Source of the DNA: a bacterium
GTDB lineage: Bacteria > Electryoneota > Electryoneia > Electryoneales > Electryoneaceae
Assembly (NCBI GenBank): GCA_020444425.1
Contig: JAHLLB010000044.1
Coordinates: forward strand, 1-38,244
Reading direction: 5' to 3'
Length of the DNA stretch: 38,244 nt
Shown: positions 15,447 to 23,660 of the stretch, piece after piece
Numbering within the stretch: the first letter of the stretch is position 1
Layout: every line of letters begins with the position of its first letter
Program-made: the position numbers and the translations under genes
Notes under the pieces: generated by a model
Seen by the model: the letters and a program-made list of their open reading frames with translations, nothing else
Told to the model about the DNA's origin: nothing
The model's database searches: none

Positions 15447-17813
15447 TCACTTCACGAGCGTCAGCTTGCGATTGAGCGTCTGTTCCGGCGTGTCGAGGTG
15501 CAGGAAATACGTCCCCGACGACAACCCTGACCCGTCAAACGAGACTGTATGCTCGCCGGGACGCGCGACACCGTCGTACAACTCCGCTACCCGCCTGCCC
15601 AACAGGTCAAACACAGTCACCGTGACCGCGCCCGGACGGGTCAACGTGTAGCGGACCGTCGTTGATGCGTTGAACGGATTCGGATAGGCGTCCAGAGTGA
15701 CATAGTTCGCCGGCTGAAACACCCACACATCCTCCCCCACCGCCGACGTCGGATCGTCGAGGTACGCCAGCCCGACACCCGTATCCAACCACAACCGGTC
15801 ACGCCAGCGGTCGTATTCCAGCTGCCATGTCGTCTCTGCAAGAAACGGCTCAGGCAACTCGATGGGCTGCGATTCCCATGTCCATCCGGCATCATAAGAG
15901 ACCCATAGATTCCTGCTTAAAACCGTACCAGCAAAGATAATTATGGTGTTTTCCAAATTTATTATCTCCCAGTTCAATCGAACCACAGAACTAATATCCC
16001 CGGCAATCTGACCACGTTGTTCCCAATATTCACCGTCATACACCCATACATATTCTTCTATTCTGACGTATATTTCATTCGTATCAAACAATATTTTTGC
16101 CTGTATATCCTGAATTCCATTGTTAAGTGGTACTGGTAATTCTACAAATTCCCAATCATCACCATAGTTGCTGCTCACTGCTATTTTCCATTCATTTCCT
16201 GTGTCTGCATAAGAATATAATTTATTATCATGTTCCAATATATAATATCCTATAAAACCTAATTCTTTTTCTATCCATTCTACTGAACCGCTACTATATG
16301 TATAGATCCTATCTTGGGCTACATTAGTTGCTACATATAAAGTATCACTTCCATTATCCTTCATTATTACATGCGCTGGAACAGTCATTGATACTAATTC
16401 TGGCGTAATCTCACGATCTTCACCAGATTGTGCCTGAACACGAATTTGAAGCCGTTGTTCTCGTTCTCCATTTCCATTTTCCCAGAATAGACCTCTTTTA
16501 TGTGAATAAATAATATCATCATCCTCATAGCTACAAGTCTGTACATAACAATGAGAATCCTCGAAAACTGGGGTATCCAAGGGTTCAAATGTGGTGGATG
16601 CTCCACGTGCAACCCAGAGTTCACCCGATTCTGAAGAACGCATCACCCCTCCCTCAAATGCCAACGTTCCCTGCCATTCATTGCCTACAACCCCGCATGG
16701 CGGTCCAGGGATCAACTGCCATGACAATCCCAGATCTGTTGATTGATACACTCCCTGTCCCTGAAGACAGACATAAAGATGGCCACTATATTCATTTCTA
16801 TAAATACGAAATACTGGCATGCCGTTAATTGGCAAACCTCCAAGCACTCGATTCCAAGTTTCACCGTAATCGTCGGATTCCCATAGCCCCATGAAATCTC
16901 TTCCCCCAACCAGCAATTTTCCTGGAACTTCTTGTATTGCACAGAGATCAGTTTTCCAACCCATCGTTTCCGGAAAACCTTCCCCAGCGACTGTGTACCA
17001 CGTTTCACCATTATCATCGGATCGAATAAAATTCGGGTGTTGTTCAAGCTCATACGATTCCAGTAATGCCATTAAGGTAGATGGGCCGATTTTTACTAGA
17101 CCATGTATTCCTCCATGTCCGGGAACAAGATCTTGCATTGGAACCAAACGCCCCCAGCTTAAACCCCCATCATAGGATACCAGAATTCCTCCTTGATTAT
17201 TACCATTTTTACCAAACGTTCCATATAAATAAATCGTATCTACATCAGTTTGCCGGTGATACATTCCCTCAATACCTTGACTATAGTTACTTATATCGAT
17301 TATATTCCATACATCACCACCATAACTAATTCCAAATCCTGATGTTTTAGAATAAAATATTCTTGATGGCTCAGACCTTGTTATTCCTATATAATCCCCC
17401 CAGCCATGAATTAGTAGTAACGAGTCAGGCCAAAATACATCAATATTATAGCTGGACCAGGTTTCACCTCCATCATAACTATGAAACTCACGTAACGGTA
17501 CATTTGGAGACACCTGTTGTGCATTGATAATTAGTGTATCCGCGGCTGGATCGATAGAAACTGCATATCCGTGCGCTCCACTGTACAATAGCTCTGAATT
17601 GATTATCTTATCATTAATATGTTCCCACGATTGTCCTCTATCCAGCGTCATCCAATACCCATTTCCTGGCGAACAAAACAAGATCTTGTTACCTGAGGAG
17701 TCTGCCGCCACCGCAGCTGCAGTTAGCTGTCCATGAGGAGCAGATACTAGATCCGCGCCTGCAGATACAGCAAAACCTATCAGAATAATCATCACGGTTG
17801 TTAGTCTGTTCAT
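15447..17813 (-). CDS. Secreted BNR/sialidase-like repeat protein with T9SS sorting domain
   Basis: A 788-residue exported protein: residues 1-20 are a signal peptide ending AGA. The body has repeated Asp-box/BNR turns, such as YDGGETWSS, YDGGLSWG, SDDNGETW, SDDYGETWN, STDLGLSWQ and SYDAGWTWES, expected of a multi-bladed beta-propeller. Asp-box propellers occur in sialidases and other carbohydrate-active or binding proteins, but no sialidase catalytic motif is evident. Residues 709-788 are a type A T9SS C-terminal domain (AYPNPFNAST, then SSGTYFLHL), so the protein is probably secreted or surface-anchored. GGAG lies seven bases before the ATG. From about residue 1 to 638 the DNA is strikingly AT-rich, unlike its neighbours and its own last 150 codons; this suggests a foreign body joined to a native sorting domain. 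Confidence 0.85.
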   Translation of the reverse strand: MNRLTTVMIILIGFAVSAGADLVSAPHGQLTAAAVAADSSGNKILFCSPGNGYWMTLDRGQSWEHINDKIINSELLYSGAHGYAVSIDPAADTLIINAQQVSPNVPLREFHSYDGGETWSSYNIDVFWPDSLLLIHGWGDYIGITRSEPSRIFYSKTSGFGISYGGDVWNIIDISNYSQGIEGMYHRQTDVDTIYLYGTFGKNGNNQGGILVSYDGGLSWGRLVPMQDLVPGHGGIHGLVKIGPSTLMALLESYELEQHPNFIRSDDNGETWYTVAGEGFPETMGWKTDLCAIQEVPGKLLVGGRDFMGLWESDDYGETWNRVLGGLPINGMPVFRIYRNEYSGHLYVCLQGQGVYQSTDLGLSWQLIPGPPCGVVGNEWQGTLAFEGGVMRSSESGELWVARGASTTFEPLDTPVFEDSHCYVQTCSYEDDDIIYSHKRGLFWENGNGEREQRLQIRVQAQSGEDREITPELVSMTVPAHVIMKDNGSDTLYVATNVAQDRIYTYSSGSVEWIEKELGFIGYYILEHDNKLYSYADTGNEWKIAVSSNYGDDWEFVELPVPLNNGIQDIQAKILFDTNEIYVRIEEYVWVYDGEYWEQRGQIAGDISSVVRLNWEIINLENTIIIFAGTVLSRNLWVSYDAGWTWESQPIELPEPFLAETTWQLEYDRWRDRLWLDTGVGLAYLDDPTSAVGEDVWVFQPANYVTLDAYPNPFNASTTVRYTLTRPGAVTVTVFDLLGRRVAELYDGVARPGEHTVSFDGSGLSSGTYFLHLDTPEQTLNRKLTLVK

Positions 17814-17835
17814 AATAGAGCTCCATATCTAGTAA

Positions 17836-17863
17836 GGACGGTGGCCAATCTTGGCCACCGTCC
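17836..17863. terminator. Perfect hairpin between the 142-residue gene and the BNR gene
   Basis: A perfect 12-bp stem GGACGGTGGCCA / TGGCCACCGTCC with a 4-base loop lies in the 57-bp gap, 7 bp after the upstream stop. There is no T-run, so it may be an mRNA-stabilising or attenuating hairpin rather than a full terminator. Confidence 0.6.
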
Positions 17864-17870
17864 ATCAATG

Positions 17871-18299
17871 TTACTCACCTGGATGAAGTGAAGCATCCAA
17901 TTCCAAATATGCACTTCCGAACGTAGCCCCTCCTGACATATCATCCCATGTCAAGGTAGCATAGCCATGAACATTACCGCTATCGTTGAAACCCCAAAAG
18001 TAGGGCGCGTTGTAGCTGTACTGAACAATACTGAAATCATGATTGTTTGTGGTAATTTCAGCGCGAACACGAGTCCATTCGCCGTTATTCGTCGTACCAA
18101 CGTTGAAAACTCCATCGAAGATTGCATATCCACCGAACTGCGGGATGTACTCCCAATCTGACGACTCATAGAAATCGAGTTCCACAATAACTTCAAATGG
18201 CAAAGTTGCGGACGGGTACTCGCTCCCGATTGCGGACAAAGAAATCGCCACTAACATAATCGCGATCGTACCACAGAGAACTGCAAGTCGGGTCTTCAT
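17871..18299 (-). CDS. Small secreted protein, unknown function
   Basis: I do not recognise this 142-residue protein. Residues 1-25 (MKTRLAVLCGTIAIMLVAIS) are a clear signal peptide. The rest is an acidic, aromatic-rich, probably beta-strand domain (VELDFYESSDWEYIPQF, SYNAPYFWGFNDSGN, TWDDMSGGATFGSAYLEL) that ends without a sorting domain. It lies 57 bp upstream of the BNR protein gene on the same strand with a hairpin between, so the two may be expressed together. Base composition is less GC-rich than the sulfatases, and the two genes may have arrived together. Confidence 0.65.
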   Translation of the reverse strand: MKTRLAVLCGTIAIMLVAISLSAIGSEYPSATLPFEVIVELDFYESSDWEYIPQFGGYAIFDGVFNVGTTNNGEWTRVRAEITTNNHDFSIVQYSYNAPYFWGFNDSGNVHGYATLTWDDMSGGATFGSAYLELDASLHPGE

Positions 18300-18731
18300 A
18301 CTTCCCGCTTAAGCAAGTTACAGCAGATTGATGCGTCTCGCCTGATTGCGTCTGGCGCCGTGGACACAAATCCGGAGACGCTCGACGTGTAACTTACCCC
18401 CCCCAATTTAGCCAATGCAACCCCGTGCAAACATTTTCTTGGCGACATCCAAGTTTGGAGAGGCAAACCGCAAAGTTCCCGCTACGTTCAGCAGTCTGCT
18501 TATGTAAATCTATCCATATTCGTAGACATTCTATATCAGAAGTAAGACATCCCGCTTGCTGAGTGAGACGCACCGCGCTGGCCTGCTGACGGCATCATCC
18601 CGTCCCACTTTCGGAGCGAAACGCCCGAGCCAATCGCAAAGGATCCGCCGTCACGGTTGCTGTGGCGTCCGCGGGCTTGTAGCTTACGGTTCCAACGTTG
18701 TTTCGGGCCAATCACAACGGACGAGTGTTCG
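18300..18731. other. Divergent spacer between the small secreted protein and sulfatase 2
   Basis: No gene is supported in these 432 bp. A run of eight C residues lies at 18397-18404. The AT-rich part at about 18500-18545 may hold promoters, but none is clear. Confidence 0.4.
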
Positions 18732-20165
18732 ATGAACCGCCGTAAATTTGCCGGGATGCTGGGAGCTGCCGGCGCCGCGAGTATGAGCCTCCCCCACCTG
18801 AAGTCGTTTGCCCAACCCGGTGAAGACCCCCCGAACGTGATCCTGGTGATTCTCGAGGATCTCAACGACTGGGTCGGCTGCATGGGCGGCCACATGGACT
18901 CGATCACGCCGAACCTGGATGCGTTCGCCGCAGGCGGAACCCTGTTCACCAACTGCCACGCCTCCGCGCCGGCGTGCAATCCGGCACGCACCGCGATGCT
19001 GTCCGGCCTGCAACCGTACACCTCCGGCGTGTACCAGAATCAGGATGACTGGCGCGACTACATCGACGCGTCGCGCATGTTGCCGCAGCAGCTGATGAAC
19101 GCCGGCTATCACACCGCACGCATCGGAAAGGTGTACCACGGCGGCTACCAGGTAAACGATCACTGGGACGATATCTTCAAACCGAGCAATACCCACGATC
19201 TCGGTGGGCCGGACCCGTACCTGCCAAATCATCCGTTCCACGGCATGCACAACGCGATCAACTCCAGCGCCGATTTCCACTGGGGACCGTCCGACAATCC
19301 CGAAGCGGATTTCTGGGATTACCAGGTGATGGATTACACCACCAACCAGCTGCAGTCCGGACTGCCGGAACCGTTCTTCCTCGCGGTGGGCACACGGAAC
19401 GTGCACTACCCGGCGATTGTCCCACGGCGGTATTTCGAACGCTTCAACCTGCAGAACCTGCACGTCACCGACGTCAATTTCGATGACCTCAACGATGTCC
19501 CGCCGGCAGCGCAGGCGCTGGTCGAATCGTGGCGGCTGCAATCCACCATTGACCACAAGAACTTCCACAAGGCGATCCAGGCGTATCTCGCTTCCATTAA
19601 TTACGTCGACGATCTCGTCGGCTGGCTGCTCAACTCCATCGCCGAGTCGGCCTACGCCGACAACACCGCCGTCATTGTACTCGCCGACCACGGGCAGCAT
19701 CTCGGCGAGAAAACACACTGGCGCAAGTGGACGCTGTGGGAAGAATCCAGCCTCGCCTACTGCGCGTGGCAGGTTCCTGGGTTGACCACACCCGGCGGCG
19801 TCTGCCGCGAAGCGGTCAGCCTGGTTGATGTGTACCCGACCCTGGGCGAAATCTGTGATGTTACACTGCCCGAAAACGACGGCCTCTCGCTCGTGCCGCA
19901 ACTGATGAACCCCGTCACACCGCGCGCGCAACCGGCGATCATCACCCATGATCCAGGGAACTTCGCCGTCCGGGACGAACGCTTCCGGTACATCCAGTAC
20001 GCCGAGGGTGGCGAAGAGCTGTACGATCATGACGCCGACCCGAACGAGTGGTACAATCTGGCCAACGATCCGGACTATCAAGGCATCAAGGCGCAGCTCG
20101 CAGGATGGGTACCCCCGGGAGGGGTGGTGCCGTGGACCAAAAAGCTGCGTGGAGAAGCCAGATGA
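18732..20165 (+). CDS. Tat-exported sulfatase 2
   Basis: This 477-residue paralogue of sulfatase 1 starts with MNRRKFAGMLGAAGAAS, a twin-arginine signal. The formylglycine site is C82 in ACNPARTAMLSG (C-x-P-A-R). LVILEDLNDWVGCMGGH and VLADHGQHLGEKTHWRK provide the metal-site residues, and HYPAIVPRRYFERFN plus the tail ELYDHDADPNEWYNLANDPDY are shared with sulfatases 3 and 4. The ATG at 18732 puts the twin arginine at residues 3-4; the longer frame from 18657 has no such support. Its stop overlaps the sulfatase 3 start (ATGA), so the two are translationally coupled. Substrate is unknown. Confidence 0.93.
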   Translation: MNRRKFAGMLGAAGAASMSLPHLKSFAQPGEDPPNVILVILEDLNDWVGCMGGHMDSITPNLDAFAAGGTLFTNCHASAPACNPARTAMLSGLQPYTSGVYQNQDDWRDYIDASRMLPQQLMNAGYHTARIGKVYHGGYQVNDHWDDIFKPSNTHDLGGPDPYLPNHPFHGMHNAINSSADFHWGPSDNPEADFWDYQVMDYTTNQLQSGLPEPFFLAVGTRNVHYPAIVPRRYFERFNLQNLHVTDVNFDDLNDVPPAAQALVESWRLQSTIDHKNFHKAIQAYLASINYVDDLVGWLLNSIAESAYADNTAVIVLADHGQHLGEKTHWRKWTLWEESSLAYCAWQVPGLTTPGGVCREAVSLVDVYPTLGEICDVTLPENDGLSLVPQLMNPVTPRAQPAIITHDPGNFAVRDERFRYIQYAEGGEELYDHDADPNEWYNLANDPDYQGIKAQLAGWVPPGGVVPWTKKLRGEAR

Positions 20166-21556
20166 ACCGGCGGCAATTCATCGAGCTGGGTTCCGCAGCG
20201 TCCCTCGGGCTTGGACTGCCGTATTCTCTCTCCGCACAGCCGTTGCCCTATACGCCGAACGTTCTCCTGATCCTTACTGAGGATATGAACGACTGGATCG
20301 GGGTGCTTGGCGGCCATCCGCAGGCGCTGACACCGAACCTCGATGCCTTCGCAAATTCCGGTGTCCTGTTTACGAACGCGCATTGCAGCGCGCCACTTTG
20401 CAACGCCTCCCGCACCTCGATGTTCACGGGCCTGATGCCGTCAACCACAGGCGTGTATTCCAATTCGGACAACTACAACGACCACATCCCGGACGACTAT
20501 CCGACCCTGGCGCGGCATTTCAAGTGGCAGGGCTGGCACACGGTGCGCAGCGGGAAAACGCATCACCTACCCAACACCGCTTCGGATGAATGGGACGTTT
20601 CCTTCGTGGAACCGAAAACGGATACACTGAAGGGGAACGACCCCTACTTGCCGGGGCACCCGTTCAGTGGAACGAATTGGCCGAGTATCGACGGCAATTC
20701 CTTCATGAACTGGGGCGCTGGGGACGTAGCCGTCGAAGAAATGGCAGATTACTTGCGAGCCAACGCGCTGATTGATGAGATTAACGCGGGCTTGCCACAA
20801 CCTTCATTCCTTGCCTTCGGTACCAGCGGGACACACTACCCCTCGATCGTGCCACGAGAATACATGGAGCGATTCGACATGGCCGAGGTTGAGTTGCCGG
20901 ACGTCAACCCAGACGACCTGGACGACCTTCCGCCCGAAGCTCAGGCCTTCGTGAAACTGTGGTTTCTGAACGCGATTCAAGATCATAAGCAGTGGCGGAA
21001 GGCGGTACATGCCTACCTCGCACACATCAACTATGTCGACGCACAGATCGGCAGGGTGTTGCATGCGCTGGACGCGTCCCCGTATCGCGACAACACCATC
21101 GTCATCATCACCGCCGATCACGGTTTTCACCTCGGGGAAAAACGGCACTGGCTGAAGAACACCCTGTGGGAGGAGGCTTCCCATGTTTTCATGGCGATCC
21201 GTGCACCGGAACTGACTACACCCGGTGGACGGTGTCACGAGGCGGTAAGTCTGCTCGACATCTACCCGACGCTCTGTGATCTGGCGGACCTTCCAGCCGT
21301 CACTCCGCTGGAGGGGTTGACCCTGCGTCCGCAACTGCTCGACCCGGCGCAGTCACGCGAAGCGCCAGCGATCACCACTGCGTACGAAGGAAATCACAGC
21401 GTCCGGACGGAACGATGGCGCTATACCCGCTATGCTGGCGGGGATGAGGAACTGTATGATCATGACGCCGACACCAATGAGTGGGCCAATCTCGCCGAAG
21501 ATCCAGCCTACGACGACATCAAAGCCCAACTGGCCAACTGGCTGCCAGGTGGATGA
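20162..21556 (+). CDS. Tat-exported sulfatase 3, with a C-x-A-S-R activation site
   Basis: This 464-residue protein begins MNRRQFIELGSAASLGLGL, a twin-arginine signal, and its ATG overlaps the sulfatase 2 stop. The active-site Cys is C80 in LCNASRTSMFTG, so the usual Pro of C-x-P-x-R is Ala. That form is known in some sulfatases and is accepted by anaerobic maturases, but it is uncommon. LILTEDMNDWIGVLGGH and ITADHGFHLGEKRHWLK keep the metal ligands. The ATG at 20162 is fixed by the coupling and the Tat signal; the frame upstream merely overlaps sulfatase 2. A 7-bp-stem hairpin lies at 21590-21609 after the stop. Confidence 0.92.
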   Translation: MNRRQFIELGSAASLGLGLPYSLSAQPLPYTPNVLLILTEDMNDWIGVLGGHPQALTPNLDAFANSGVLFTNAHCSAPLCNASRTSMFTGLMPSTTGVYSNSDNYNDHIPDDYPTLARHFKWQGWHTVRSGKTHHLPNTASDEWDVSFVEPKTDTLKGNDPYLPGHPFSGTNWPSIDGNSFMNWGAGDVAVEEMADYLRANALIDEINAGLPQPSFLAFGTSGTHYPSIVPREYMERFDMAEVELPDVNPDDLDDLPPEAQAFVKLWFLNAIQDHKQWRKAVHAYLAHINYVDAQIGRVLHALDASPYRDNTIVIITADHGFHLGEKRHWLKNTLWEEASHVFMAIRAPELTTPGGRCHEAVSLLDIYPTLCDLADLPAVTPLEGLTLRPQLLDPAQSREAPAITTAYEGNHSVRTERWRYTRYAGGDEELYDHDADTNEWANLAEDPAYDDIKAQLANWLPGG

Positions 21557-21945
21557 TGTGTGCGCGGGATGTAGACGGGCTGTAGTGGTGGCTGATGATT
21601 CGATCAGCCTCCTGCACGCGGATGCTTGCGGCTCGCGAGGCTGAGCGGATTCAGAACGGTGTGCGGAAGATCACTCAAAAACACAGTCATTCGCGATATC
21701 GTTGATATCACCGGGGTAACGGAGATTACGATATCCCAAAAATGACCCAAAATAGTATTTACTTCTAGCAATATTCATATTATATTTAGAAATCGACAGC
21801 GTTGCACGCTGAGGTCCCGTTGCAGGCAAACGGCGGGAACCAAGCGGAGCCCGGACTCGTAAGCTCCTTGTTACCTGTTGCGGATTTCTTTCATCTTGGG
21901 TTCGATCGCTCCACATTGATCTGAATTGCCGGAACGGACACGTCC
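21557..21945. other. Spacer between sulfatases 3 and 4
   Basis: No gene is supported in these 389 bp. A 7-bp hairpin GGCTGAT / ATCAGCC lies at 21590-21609. The first 35 bp contain GGGATGTA, GGGCTGTAG and GGTGGCTG, possibly a decayed heptamer array of the GGCTGTA type. An AT-rich patch at 21740-21800 could hold a promoter for sulfatase 4. Confidence 0.4.
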
Positions 21946-23355
21946 ATGGAGAGACGCAGTTTTTTGAACCGAATGTCGCTGGCCGGAGCGGCGGCGGTTG
22001 CCGCCAAACCGATGCAGCGTGCATTCTCTCAGCCCACACACCCGAACGTTCTCTTCATTTTCATCGAAGATCTGAATGACTGGCTCGGAGTGATGGGACA
22101 CCCCGACGCGATCACGCCCAATCTGGATGCGTTCGCGCAAACTGGTGTGCTGTTCACCAACGCGCATTGCAGCGGTCCGGCCTGCAATCCGTCACGAACC
22201 GGCATGTTCACCAGCCTCAAGTGCTCCACCACCGGCGTGTATTATAACGGCGAGGACTGGAGATCGCGTCTGCCGAACAATTACAAGACGATGCCGGATG
22301 AGTTTATTGACGCAGGCTATTACAACGTCGGGTCTGGCAAGTTTTACCATCCGCCGTTCATTGATTCCCAGCCGTGGCACGAAGTTTTCCGTGGTCTGCC
22401 GAGTCCGCACCTGCTAAATGGTGGCGATCCATACCCGCCTTACCATCCGTGGATCGGGCAGGACCAGCAGCTCAACGACAACACCGACTTCCTCTGGGGA
22501 CCGAACGATTCCCCGATGAACTCGTTCCAGGATGAGGCGCGTTCGGACTTCATCAATGACCGGCTTCTGGGTGGTATGCCCGAACCGTTTTTCTCGTTCC
22601 TCGGGACCCGTGCAACGCACTATCCGGCTGTCCCGCCGCGGAAGTTCATCCAGCAATACAACCTGGAAACACTGTCGCTGCCACCGTACACCCCGGTGGA
22701 TCTGTCTGACATTCCGCAGGCCGGACTTGACCTGATTCAGTCCGGATTGTTCGACTCGATTCTCGAGCATAAGAACTGGCGCAAAGCGGTCGCGGCGTAT
22801 CTCGGCGCGGTCAGCTTCGTTGACAATACCGTTGGCAAGGTGCTGGACGCGTTGGATTCATCCGGCTACGCCGACAACACAATGGTTGTCATCTCAGCCG
22901 ACCACGGTTTCCACCTCGGCGAAAAGCGGCACTGGCGGAAATGGACCTTGTGGGAAGAATCGACCCACGTACCGATGATGATCCGGGTGCCGGGCATGAC
23001 GACACCAGGCGGTGTCTGCCACGAGCCGGTGAGCCTGCTCGACATCATGCCGACCTTCGTCGACATCTGCAACCTGGCGGAGCAACCGTTCATGGAAGGC
23101 ATCAGCCTGCGTCCGCAGCTTGAGGATCCGTCCACTCCACGGACAGTTCCCGCCCTGACCACGCATGGTGCAGGCAACCACGCCATCCGTGACAAGCGCT
23201 GGCGCTACATTCGTTACGCCGACGGCAGCGAGGAGCTGTACGATCACGACGCCGACGAGAACGAGTGGAACAATGTGGCTGACGAGACACAGTACGAAAG
23301 TATCAAAGCAGATCTCGCTCAGTGGATGCCGGACGATATCCAGCAGGGTGGGTGA
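21946..23355 (+). CDS. Tat-exported sulfatase 4
   Basis: This 469-residue paralogue has a twin-arginine N-terminus (MERRSFLNRMSLAGAAAVAA). The formylglycine site is C80 in ACNPSRTGMFTSL: C-x-P-S-R is intact, but the usual LTG that follows is TSL. Metal-site strings are LFIFIEDLNDW and ISADHGFHLGEKRHWRK. GVMGHPD is one Gly shorter than the GGHP of the other three. The start ATG at 21946 gives the Tat signal directly. It lies 389 bp after sulfatase 3 and probably has its own promoter. Three heptamers and several hairpins follow the stop. The substrate is not predictable from motifs. Confidence 0.93.
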   Translation: MERRSFLNRMSLAGAAAVAAKPMQRAFSQPTHPNVLFIFIEDLNDWLGVMGHPDAITPNLDAFAQTGVLFTNAHCSGPACNPSRTGMFTSLKCSTTGVYYNGEDWRSRLPNNYKTMPDEFIDAGYYNVGSGKFYHPPFIDSQPWHEVFRGLPSPHLLNGGDPYPPYHPWIGQDQQLNDNTDFLWGPNDSPMNSFQDEARSDFINDRLLGGMPEPFFSFLGTRATHYPAVPPRKFIQQYNLETLSLPPYTPVDLSDIPQAGLDLIQSGLFDSILEHKNWRKAVAAYLGAVSFVDNTVGKVLDALDSSGYADNTMVVISADHGFHLGEKRHWRKWTLWEESTHVPMMIRVPGMTTPGGVCHEPVSLLDIMPTFVDICNLAEQPFMEGISLRPQLEDPSTPRTVPALTTHGAGNHAIRDKRWRYIRYADGSEELYDHDADENEWNNVADETQYESIKADLAQWMPDDIQQGG

Positions 23356-23357
23356 TC

Positions 23358-23378
23358 GAGAGATGTGAGATGTGAGAA
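23358..23378. repeat. Short post-stop heptamer array after sulfatase 4
   Basis: GAGAGAT, GTGAGAT and GTGAGAA begin 2 bp after the stop. Three units alone could be chance, but position and sequence match the other arrays. Confidence 0.55.
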
Positions 23379-23400
23379 GCTTTACAACGCATTGCCAGCC

Positions 23401-23428
23401 GGGGACACTTACTCCGTTAAGTGTCCCC
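23401..23428 (+). terminator. GGGACACTT-family hairpin acting as a likely terminator
   Basis: A perfect 11-bp stem GGGGACACTTA / TAAGTGTCCCC with a 6-base loop is followed by GTTTT, 46 bp after the sulfatase 4 stop. It is a member of the dispersed hairpin family seen at 9468. Confidence 0.7.
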
Positions 23429-23539
23429 GTTTTACGTAAGCACAACAACTGCTTGGGGACAGCCGCGTTTATGAACGCCAAGGGGACACCCCTGCCGCGC
23501 ATGAGTGTCCCCCGCTACACAAATTCGATTGAGACGACC

Positions 23540-23567
23540 AGGGACACTTTGAGGACAAAGTGTCCCT
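23540..23567. repeat. GGGACACTT-family hairpin
   Basis: A perfect 12-bp stem AGGGACACTTTG / CAAAGTGTCCCT with a 4-base loop. No T-run follows. Together with 23401-23428 it fills the space between two convergent genes. Confidence 0.8.
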
Positions 23568-23582
23568 GACTATATGGCTCAA

Positions 23583-23616
23583 AACGGCGCCATCATTATT
23601 ACACCATGGCGCCGTT
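23583..23616. terminator. Bidirectional hairpin between convergent genes
   Basis: A perfect 11-bp stem AACGGCGCCAT / ATGGCGCCGTT with a 12-base loop, followed on the minus strand by TTTTGAG and on the plus strand by CTTAAAC. It could terminate the polyprenyl synthase transcript. Confidence 0.6.
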
Positions 23617-23620
23617 CTTA

Positions 23621-23648
23621 AACTCACCACTCATCACTCACTACTCAC
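23621..23648. repeat. Post-stop heptamer array after the polyprenyl synthase
   Basis: On the minus strand, four in-register units GTGAGTA, GTGAGTG, ATGAGTG and GTGAGTT begin 12 bp after the stop at 23661. The unit resembles the GTGAGAT unit of the convergent sulfatase 4. Confidence 0.75.
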
Positions 23649-23660
23649 CACGATCCCATC

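Noticed and set aside
15330..15530. A 66-residue Phe/Leu/Ser-rich frame across the decamer array
   Set aside because: It is the translation of the decamer repeat with no ribosome binding site and overlaps the BNR gene end.
18684..20081. A 465-residue minus-strand open frame antisense to sulfatase 2
   Set aside because: It is the shadow of a GC-rich coding frame; the plus-strand protein has complete sulfatase motifs.
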